Shown here: piece after piece, positions 58,133-64,000 of the stretch
Numbering within the stretch: the first letter of the stretch is position 1
Layout: every line of letters starts with the position of its first letter
DNA from: Comamonas sp. KCTC 72670
GTDB taxonomy: Bacteria > Myxococcota > Myxococcia > Myxococcales > Myxococcaceae
Direction: 5' to 3'
NCBI GenBank assembly: GCA_014656495.1
Contig: BNCN01000003.1
Coordinates: 558,001 to 622,000, forward strand
DNA length: 64,000 nucleotides
Translations under genes and position numbers: made by a program
Notes under the pieces: generated by a model
Told to the model about the DNA's origin: nothing
Seen by the model: the letters and a program-made list of their open reading frames with translations, nothing else
The model's database searches: none

Positions 58133-60409
58133 CTAGCCGGTGAAGGCGGACAGGTCCTCGGTCTGCTTGTTGATGATGCCGGGCTTGATGTCGACCTCGA
58201 ACATGAAGGACTCCTTCAGCGGCCCGCCCTGGAGCTCCAGCTTGTGGCGGCCCTCCATGAGCTCGATCTTCATGCCCTTGTTGCCCAGGTAGGTGCCCAT
58301 GTCCTGGCCGCCGCGCTTCACCGTGATGCCGCGCAGCCCGTCCGGCTTCAGCGTCAACTGGAGCTGCCCCCGGCGGAACTCGTAGGTGAAGGACTTGGCC
58401 TGCCCGGGCTCACCGAACGCGAGCGTGTCGCTCTCTTCCTTGTAGATGCCCTGCTGCTCGTTCACGAGGATGAGCGTGTCCTGCAGGTGCGCGCCCGCCG
58501 CGTTGACGATGGGCGTCTCCCCCAGCTCCGTCACCGGCTGCTGGCTGCCGCAACGGTCGGTGTGCCGCACCGACACCCGGACCTTCTCGTTGGTGTTGAC
58601 GGACAGCGTCACCGCCTGGCCATCCGTGGCGCGGCTGTTGAGCACCGCGAGGATGGGCTTGTGGAACACGAGCCCCACCGCCACCAGGCCGACGATGAAG
58701 CCGAGGGTGGCCACGTTGCGCTTGGACACCCCGGCGCGCTGGCCTCGCGCGGACTTCTCCAGCGCGCGGTCGACCTCCGCGTCCTCTTCCCGGGAGCGCG
58801 CGACGGAGACGCTCGAGGGACGCGAGCGCGGCGGCGCGGACGGCATCTCCGCGCGGCTCGACGTGCGGCGGCGCGGCGAGGCCTCGGCGGCCTGGACACT
58901 GGACTGCATGCCCGTGCGGCGGCGGGGCGGCGGCGCGGGCTCCGGCGGCGGCAACATGGTCCGCTCGTCGTCGTCCTCGTCCTCCATCCGCGTGCGCTCA
59001 TCCACCGCGGCCATGCTCGCGCGCGAGCGCGACGGAGGCGGCGGGCCCGGATCATCCACGATGGGCGAGGCGCGCGTGGCGGAGCGGCGCGGGGGCGGCG
59101 GATCACCCGCCCGGCTCAAATCCGACCGGGAGCTGGTCCGGGCAATCTGCGTGGAGTTCGGGTTGGACGGACGGCGCAGCTCCGCCGAGGTCCTGCTCCG
59201 GCGCGGCGGCGCGTCCTCGACGCTCGACGGCGCCTCCCACTCCGGATCATCCGGCTCCACCGCGGGCACGGCGGCCGAGGTCCGCCGGGGGGGCGGCAGG
59301 GACGCACGGGACGAAGAGCCCCGCGCGCGCTCGCGCACCGAGGCCTCGCCCGGGGGCGCCTCCCAGTTCATGTCCGCGGCCGAGCTGCGGCCACGGCTGC
59401 GCTCCGGCGGCGAGGGCGGCATCGGCGTGCCGGAGTTGGCGGAGTCCTCGTCCACGGGGACGACCTGCCCCTGGACCTTCTCCTCCGCCAGCCGCTCGGC
59501 GAAGAGCGTCTCCATCAGCTCGGAGATCTGGACCGAGCCGGCCACCCAGCGCTGCCCGACGAGGATCTCCTCGAGCGCCATCTGGAACTGGCGCGCGTCG
59601 CGGTAGCGGTCGTCCGAGTTCTTCGCGATGGCCCGCATCACCACCGGGTCCATCTCCTCCGGCACGTCCGCCACCTGCGAGGGCGCGGCGATGGCGCACT
59701 CCATGGCGGCCTGCAGCGTGGCGAGCTCCGAGTCGCGCTTCAGCGGACGCACGCCCGTGAGCAGCTCGTAGAGCACCAGGCCGATGGCGAAGATGTCCGC
59801 GCGGCCGTCCAGCGGCTTGCCGGCGGCCTGCTCCGGCGCCATGTACGCGAACTTGCCCTTGATGGCGCCCGACTTCGTCAGCGACGCCTGATCCGCGGCC
59901 TTGGCGATGCCGAAGTCCACCAGCTTCACCGAGCCGTCGAAGCTGATCAGGATGTTCTGAGGCGAGATGTCGCGGTGCACCACGCGCAGCGGGCGCCCGG
60001 CGTCATCCGTGCGGCTGTGGGCGTAGTGCAGGCCTTCGCACGCGGCGGCGACGATGCGGATGGCCAGCGGCCGGGCCACCCACTGGCCCGTGCTCGCGGC
60101 CTTGCGCATCACCCGGCCGAGGTCCTCGCCGTGGATGAACTCCATGGCGATGTAGTAGGTGCCGTTGGCCTCACCGAACTCGTAGACCTGGGCGATGTTC
60201 GGGTGGTTGAAGCGCGCGGCAATCAGCGCCTCGTTCCGGAACATCTCCACGAACTCACGGTCTTCCGCGAGGTGCGGGAGGATGCGCTTCACCACGAGGT
60301 TCTTGTGGAACCCCTCGATGCCCGTCTGGCGCGCCAGCCAGACCTCGGCCATGCCGCCCGTGGCGAGCTTCTTAAGAAGCTGATATTTCCCGAATGATTG
60401 TGGGTTCAT
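58133..60409 (-). CDS. Membrane Ser/Thr protein kinase (second)
   Basis: A 758-residue kinase, similar in plan to the one at 47859. Kinase about 8-275 (LATGGMAEVWLA, VVKRILPHL, HRDISPQN, VDFGIAKA). A 260-residue linker of Arg/Ser/Pro/Glu follows, then a membrane helix at about 570-590 (ATLGFIVGLVAVGLVFHKPI) and an exported PEGA-like C-terminal domain (about 600-758). Start ATG 60409, only 32 bp from the divergent gene's proposed start. Its C-terminal domain likely senses an envelope signal. Confidence 0.92.
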   Translation of the reverse strand: MNPQSFGKYQLLKKLATGGMAEVWLARQTGIEGFHKNLVVKRILPHLAEDREFVEMFRNEALIAARFNHPNIAQVYEFGEANGTYYIAMEFIHGEDLGRVMRKAASTGQWVARPLAIRIVAAACEGLHYAHSRTDDAGRPLRVVHRDISPQNILISFDGSVKLVDFGIAKAADQASLTKSGAIKGKFAYMAPEQAAGKPLDGRADIFAIGLVLYELLTGVRPLKRDSELATLQAAMECAIAAPSQVADVPEEMDPVVMRAIAKNSDDRYRDARQFQMALEEILVGQRWVAGSVQISELMETLFAERLAEEKVQGQVVPVDEDSANSGTPMPPSPPERSRGRSSAADMNWEAPPGEASVRERARGSSSRASLPPPRRTSAAVPAVEPDDPEWEAPSSVEDAPPRRSRTSAELRRPSNPNSTQIARTSSRSDLSRAGDPPPPRRSATRASPIVDDPGPPPPSRSRASMAAVDERTRMEDEDDDERTMLPPPEPAPPPRRRTGMQSSVQAAEASPRRRTSSRAEMPSAPPRSRPSSVSVARSREEDAEVDRALEKSARGQRAGVSKRNVATLGFIVGLVAVGLVFHKPILAVLNSRATDGQAVTLSVNTNEKVRVSVRHTDRCGSQQPVTELGETPIVNAAGAHLQDTLILVNEQQGIYKEESDTLAFGEPGQAKSFTYEFRRGQLQLTLKPDGLRGITVKRGGQDMGTYLGNKGMKIELMEGRHKLELQGGPLKESFMFEVDIKPGIINKQTEDLSAFTG

Positions 60410-60441
60410 CCCGGGACATTGCCGGCGGGGAGCAGGCTCAG

Positions 60442-61128
60442 GTGGAATGCAGCAGGGCAGCGCATCTTAGAGGACAGCCGCTTCAGAGGCAAAGGCGGCC
60501 CGTTTCGAAAACCGGGTGGGGACTGCTTGCCTGCCTCTTGATTGCCAGTACCACGGTTGCGGCTCCAGCCAACGATCAGATTCGCGTCGAGCGCCGTGGA
60601 AACGTCCTGGAACTCCGCTGGTCGGACGCCGAGGAGCGCCTGCAGGGTACGCTTCACCCCGCCATGCCGCGCGAGGGAGAGCCCATCTCCGTGTCGCTGC
60701 ATGTAGGCAACTTCGAGGGTCCGGAGTTCGATGGCCCCCTCACCCTCACCTTCCACCCCGTCGGCTCACCGACGCAGCAGACGAAGACGCTGAAGCGGGA
60801 GGGGGTCAACTGGCACACCGAGCTGACCCCGGATGAGCCCGGTCCCTGGGATTTGGAGGTGCGGTACCAGAGCACGCGGCACAAGGTGCTGACGGCGCGC
60901 TTCTCGGTGGCCAGCACCCCCATCCCCCGAGGCCTGGGTTGGGGCCTGGTCCTGGTGGGCGCGGGCGCGGCGTTGGCGCTGGGCGTGCGCAACGTGCTGC
61001 GGCGCGTGAAGGCGTCGGGTGCGCCCCCCGCGGATCCGTCCGCCGTCCCGCCCCCTTCGTCCGAGGCCCCGCCGGCGAAACCCGACGCGTCCCCCGCCCC
61101 ACCGGGCGAGCCTCCGTCCGGGCAGTAA
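60442..61128 (+). CDS. Membrane-anchored hypothetical protein
   Basis: About 228 residues of unknown function. The hydrophobic segment GLLACLLIASTTVAAP is signal-like. A beta-sandwich region (about 50-150: EPISVSLHVGNFEGPEFDGPL) has Ig-like character, then one membrane helix (LGWGLVLVGAGAALALGV) and a Pro/Ala-rich cytoplasmic tail. GTG 60442 is the chosen start; ATG 60394 overlaps the divergent kinase's start and no ATG lies nearer the signal. The start is the weakest part. It resembles a partner or substrate of the neighbouring kinase. Confidence 0.6.
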   Translation: MECSRAAHLRGQPLQRQRRPVSKTGWGLLACLLIASTTVAAPANDQIRVERRGNVLELRWSDAEERLQGTLHPAMPREGEPISVSLHVGNFEGPEFDGPLTLTFHPVGSPTQQTKTLKREGVNWHTELTPDEPGPWDLEVRYQSTRHKVLTARFSVASTPIPRGLGWGLVLVGAGAALALGVRNVLRRVKASGAPPADPSAVPPPSSEAPPAKPDASPAPPGEPPSGQ

Positions 61129-61203
61129 CTCCTTCCAGGCGACGGACATTCGTACAGGGTCGCCTGCCGCGCCCGTGGGAACTTTGGTTCCCAGTCACGG
61201 CAG

Positions 61204-61227
61204 CGTGACGCCCTGGTCACGGTTTTT
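61204..61227 (+). terminator. Classical intrinsic terminator
   Basis: CGTGAC (61204-61209) and GTCACG (61216-61221) close a 6-nt loop, followed by GTTTTTCT (T5 at 61223). It ends the transcript of the gene at 60442. A second stem (TGGGAAC/GTTCCCA, 61176-61193) lies just upstream. Confidence 0.75.
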
Positions 61228-61349
61228 CTACGCCTCCTGGGTCGGATTCCGTCCGAAACCGGACCCCGCGTCGCCCTCCACGTCCGCTCCGCGATCGGGC
61301 ACCCGTGTTGCAGTGGACGCGCTCCGGTTGCGGTCGGGGAGGCGTGGAC

Positions 61350-62690
61350 ATGGGCGGGTGGCGGGTGGAAGAGCGGGCGAAGCGGGGCCTTCTCGTCGCG
61401 ATACTGTTGGGGGTTCCAGCGGCGGCGACCGCTGAAGCCCCCGGCCCTCGGATGGAGTCGGCTGTCGCCGAGGCGGAAGAGGAGCCCTCCTCAGGCGACG
61501 TGATTGACGAGGTGGCGCCCGCCAGGCCGATGCCCCTGGATGACGCCGAGACGTACCTCGCCGCTCCGGACGACGTCGTGGATCCACGGCTCGAGGGAGC
61601 GGTGGCCCAGGCAATGCCTGCGGCGGAGCGGACGCCCACGGGCGCGCAGCCGCCGGTGGTGAACCCGCTGCCTGGAAGCGGCGACGCCGCCCAGACGCAG
61701 CAGGAGGCGAAGCAGCGCAAGGCGAAGCGGCGGCCGGGACAGCCCCAGGACAACTCGCTGGGTGAGAACCCGGACGCGCTCGACGACACCCCCGCGGAGG
61801 AAGTGCAGCCCATCCGCGTCATCGGCCGCGTGGCGGCGCGGGCCCGCGCCGACGAGCGCCGCCAGTTCCAGCGCCGGATGTCCATCGCCGACGCGCGCGT
61901 GGGCGTGAGCACGTCGTTGTCCAACCTCGAGGCGGAGGTGACGGCGGACCTGGCGGACTCGCAGATGCTCAAGGACGCCTTCGTGCGGCTGTCGGACGAC
62001 CAGAAGCGCTTCCGGCTCTACGGCGGCCAGTTCAAGACGCCGTTCCTGCAACGCTCGCTGGAGTCGTCGTGGGACCTGCCGCTGCAGACGCGCGGCCTGG
62101 TGGAGGACTACATCACCGACGCGCACCAGATGGGCGGCCGCCGCATGGGCCTCATGGGCGAGGTCCGGCTCAAGCACATCTGGGGCCTCAAGGTCTCCGC
62201 GGGCTTCTTCCAGGGTGGCATCGACGAGGCCGGCGCGCGGCTGAAGGAGGACGCCGCGGCGCGCGTGAGCCTGCGTCCCTTCAACTTCAAGCCGCTCACC
62301 GTGGGGGTCAGCACCTACGTGTCCGAGGCCATGGGTCTGGCGCGCAAGCACGCGGTGGCGGCCGACGCGGAGCTGAAGGTCGCCGGCTTCGTCTTCACGG
62401 GAGAGGCCATCTCCGGCCGGCTGCCCATGGGGCCCTTCACCGCGCAGATGCTGCTGGCCCAGTACCTCATCCACATCGGGGACGAGTGGGCCATCCAGCC
62501 CGTCGCGGGCGTCGAGTCGCTCCAGCTGCGCGGCGACGTGGTGCGCGGCGACGGGCACGCGCTGGTGGGCGGCTTCAACGTGCTGCTCGGCACGCGCTTC
62601 CGAGCGCAGTTCCAGACGGAGCGCGCGCTGCGCCCCGGCGACGAATTCCCCGGCCTGCAGCACTCCATCGAACTGGGCGCACGCTTCTGA
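61350..62690 (+). CDS. Outer-membrane porin-like protein
   Basis: A 446-residue secreted protein. Signal peptide (RGLLVAILLGVPAAATA), then a long disordered acidic lead (about 30-170), then a beta-barrel (about 180-446) with aromatic-ended strands (FRLYGGQFKTPFLQ, LKVSAGFFQGGI) and terminal F (IELGARF). It resembles the phosphate-selective porin O/P family (OprP), but the anion-ladder residues cannot be read safely. ATG 61350 with GGGGAGG 6 nt before. It is followed by the VTC gene after 17 bp. Confidence 0.8.
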   Translation: MGGWRVEERAKRGLLVAILLGVPAAATAEAPGPRMESAVAEAEEEPSSGDVIDEVAPARPMPLDDAETYLAAPDDVVDPRLEGAVAQAMPAAERTPTGAQPPVVNPLPGSGDAAQTQQEAKQRKAKRRPGQPQDNSLGENPDALDDTPAEEVQPIRVIGRVAARARADERRQFQRRMSIADARVGVSTSLSNLEAEVTADLADSQMLKDAFVRLSDDQKRFRLYGGQFKTPFLQRSLESSWDLPLQTRGLVEDYITDAHQMGGRRMGLMGEVRLKHIWGLKVSAGFFQGGIDEAGARLKEDAAARVSLRPFNFKPLTVGVSTYVSEAMGLARKHAVAADAELKVAGFVFTGEAISGRLPMGPFTAQMLLAQYLIHIGDEWAIQPVAGVESLQLRGDVVRGDGHALVGGFNVLLGTRFRAQFQTERALRPGDEFPGLQHSIELGARF

Positions 62691-62707
62691 GCACGGAGAG
62701 CCAAACG

Positions 62708-63421
62708 ATGCTGTCGTTCGCGGAAGGTGAAGTCACCAAGCTCCGTCGGGAGTTCAAGCTGGTGCTGGAGGCGCAGACGGCCGCGGCGTTGAGCACGCGC
62801 CTGTCGCTGGAGCTGGAGGGGCACCTGCCCGCTCCCACCCGCATCGTCTCCGTCTACTTCGACCGGCCCGGCGGGCCGCTGGCGGCGCGGGCGATGCTCA
62901 CGCCGGACGACTGTCTCAAGGTCCGGACCAAGGAGTACTCGCCGGACCTGGGCGCCACTGGCGCGGCGCGCGTGGTGCTGGAGGTGAAGCGGGAGCGGCG
63001 CGGCCTGACGCAGAAGCGCCGCGTCTGGGTCCCCCGCTCGGACCTGGGCCGGGTGCTGCGCGGCGGCGCCAGCCTGCTGCCGCTCATCGCCGGAGGCAGC
63101 CTGAGCCCGGTGCTCGCGGTGACGTACACGCGGCACGTGTACCAGTCGTCATGCGCGTGGCGGGTGACGGTGGATCGCGACATCCGCTACCACCGGATTG
63201 CCCCGGAGCTGGCCATGTCCCAGCTTCCGCTGACGGTGGAGCGGCTGGAGCCCGCGTGCTGGGTGGAGCCGCGGGTGGTGGTGGAGGTGAAGCACCTCGG
63301 GCACGAGCTGCCCGACTGGCTGGCGTCGCTCAATCCGGGTGGCGCGCCGGCCTACAGCAAGTTCTCTGAGGGAATGACGAAGGTGCACACCTTCGCCACG
63401 GACGGCGTCGCAGGGGGATAG
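62708..63421 (+). CDS. Stand-alone VTC-like domain protein
   Basis: A 237-residue protein of the VTC/TTM-tunnel family whose yeast member polymerises polyphosphate. Tunnel residues are visible: LRREFKLVLE, LKVRTKEY, VLEVKRERRG, RVTVDRDIRYHR and a final VVVEVKHLG. No SPX or membrane domain is fused. Bacterial homologues are often annotated polyphosphate polymerases; activity here is inferred. ATG 62708, with GGAG upstream. It sits between the porin and tmk on one strand. Confidence 0.85.
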   Translation: MLSFAEGEVTKLRREFKLVLEAQTAAALSTRLSLELEGHLPAPTRIVSVYFDRPGGPLAARAMLTPDDCLKVRTKEYSPDLGATGAARVVLEVKRERRGLTQKRRVWVPRSDLGRVLRGGASLLPLIAGGSLSPVLAVTYTRHVYQSSCAWRVTVDRDIRYHRIAPELAMSQLPLTVERLEPACWVEPRVVVEVKHLGHELPDWLASLNPGGAPAYSKFSEGMTKVHTFATDGVAGG

Positions 63422-63427
63422 GGCACA

Positions 63428-64000
63428 GTGTTCATCGACTTCGAAGGCATTGACGGCAGCGGCAAGACGACGCTCTCCAACCTGTTGTCCGCGAAGCTCA
63501 AGCGGCTGGGGTACCGGGTGGCGCACGCGCGGGAGGGCGGCGAGCTGCAAGCCCCCACGGCGCGGCGCGTCCGGGAGCTGACGCGGGACTCGCGGCTGTT
63601 GGAGATGTCGCCGCGCACGGAGTTCTTCCTCAACCTGGCGCGGGACGCGCAGCAACTGGACGAGGTGATTGCCCCCGCGCTGTCCCGCGGCGAGGTGTGC
63701 ATCAGCGACCGCTACCTGTACTCGCAGCTGGCGCTGAGCGGCGGGGGCCGCGGGCTTCCCATGGAGGAGCTGCGGCCCGCGTGTGAGCTGGCCTCGCAGG
63801 GGCTGTGGCCCGACCTGGTCATCCTGGTGGACGTGGACCCGGACCTCGCGCGGCTGCGCAAGCGCCTGGGCAAGCTCCAGAGCAAGCGCGTCAGCGACGG
63901 CGACAGCCGCAAGGGCCTGGCCGGCGCGGGGCTGGCGGTGCGGGTGCGCGAGGCCTTCCTGGAGATGGCGCGGAAGGACCCGCAGCGCTGGCTCATCGTG
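63428..64000 (+). CDS. tmk: Thymidylate kinase, 5' part
   Basis: The frame is open to the right edge (191 codons, no stop). P-loop FEGIDGSGKTTLSNLL is diagnostic of TMP kinase, and YLYSQLALSGGGRG and DVDPDLARLRKR fit the family. It phosphorylates dTMP to dTDP. GTG 63428 is 6 bp after the VTC stop, with a purine-rich AGGGGG upstream, so it shares the porin-VTC transcript. About 10-20 C-terminal residues are missing. Confidence 0.93.
   Translation, partial: MFIDFEGIDGSGKTTLSNLLSAKLKRLGYRVAHAREGGELQAPTARRVRELTRDSRLLEMSPRTEFFLNLARDAQQLDEVIAPALSRGEVCISDRYLYSQLALSGGGRGLPMEELRPACELASQGLWPDLVILVDVDPDLARLRKRLGKLQSKRVSDGDSRKGLAGAGLAVRVREAFLEMARKDPQRWLIV

Overview
The window is a stretch of high-GC chromosome from a delta-proteobacterium of the order Myxococcales, most likely a Myxococcus species. 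The evidence is a near-textbook 164-residue CdnL (the CarD-like transcription factor studied in Myxococcus xanthus), two very long Ser/Thr kinases with the myxobacterial HRD(V/I)SPQN catalytic loop, many lipoproteins, TPR, FHA and PilZ proteins, and very strong G/C bias at third codon positions. I see no rRNA, tRNA, CRISPR array, insertion sequence or prophage. It reads as ordinary core chromosome, dense and with many 4-bp start/stop overlaps. Genes run off both ends: a TPR protein at the left and thymidylate kinase at the right.

Region by region: 0-9 kb holds cdnL, divergent comEC (DNA uptake) with a coupled small gene, a CBM9-like lipoprotein, an outer-membrane barrel, a DUF2071 protein, an FHA protein and a small PH-like membrane protein. 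9-19.7 kb is a run of minus-strand genes: a GNAT, then addB-addA-purA tightly packed, then a secreted TPR protein. 19.8-31 kb carries a PAP2 phosphatase, a metallophosphoesterase, a DNA-alkylation repair operon (Ada/AlkA fusion, Ogt, a PEP-mutase-family enzyme), a large VWA lipoprotein with six ASH-like repeats, and uvrA. 31-34.5 kb has two convergent POT peptide transporters separated by a cluster of terminator hairpins.

34.6-40.7 kb is the most interesting signalling locus: a translationally coupled three-gene operon coding for a receiver-like/tandem-PilZ/acetyltransferase protein, a SAM methyltransferase and a double-kinase hybrid histidine kinase. 41-47.7 kb holds nadA, zinc-ribbon and methyltransferase genes, a secreted metallothionein-like protein, a polytopic membrane protein, an uncharacterised protein and a SprT-like metallopeptidase. 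47.8-54 kb has a Ser/Thr kinase, a lipoprotein and a compositionally odd lipoprotein with repeat blades. 54-58 kb has GDPD, deoxynucleoside kinase, a hot-dog thioesterase, an IscA-type Fe-S carrier and a divergent sulfur-transfer pair (rhodanese-MoeB fusion plus a lone rhodanese). 58-64 kb has a second Ser/Thr kinase, a membrane-anchored protein, a porin-like barrel, a stand-alone VTC-type (polyphosphate polymerase-like) protein and tmk.

Main themes: DNA processing (ComEC, AddAB, UvrA, Ada/AlkA, Ogt), nucleotide supply (PurA, NadA, dNK, Tmk), peptide uptake by a predatory bacterium, and envelope signalling. Points worth a second look are the PilZ/methyltransferase/kinase operon, an AddA nuclease domain that has lost its catalytic acid while AddB keeps its own, the VTC-porin-tmk cluster, the reversed-order rhodanese-MoeB fusion and the secreted Cys-rich protein.
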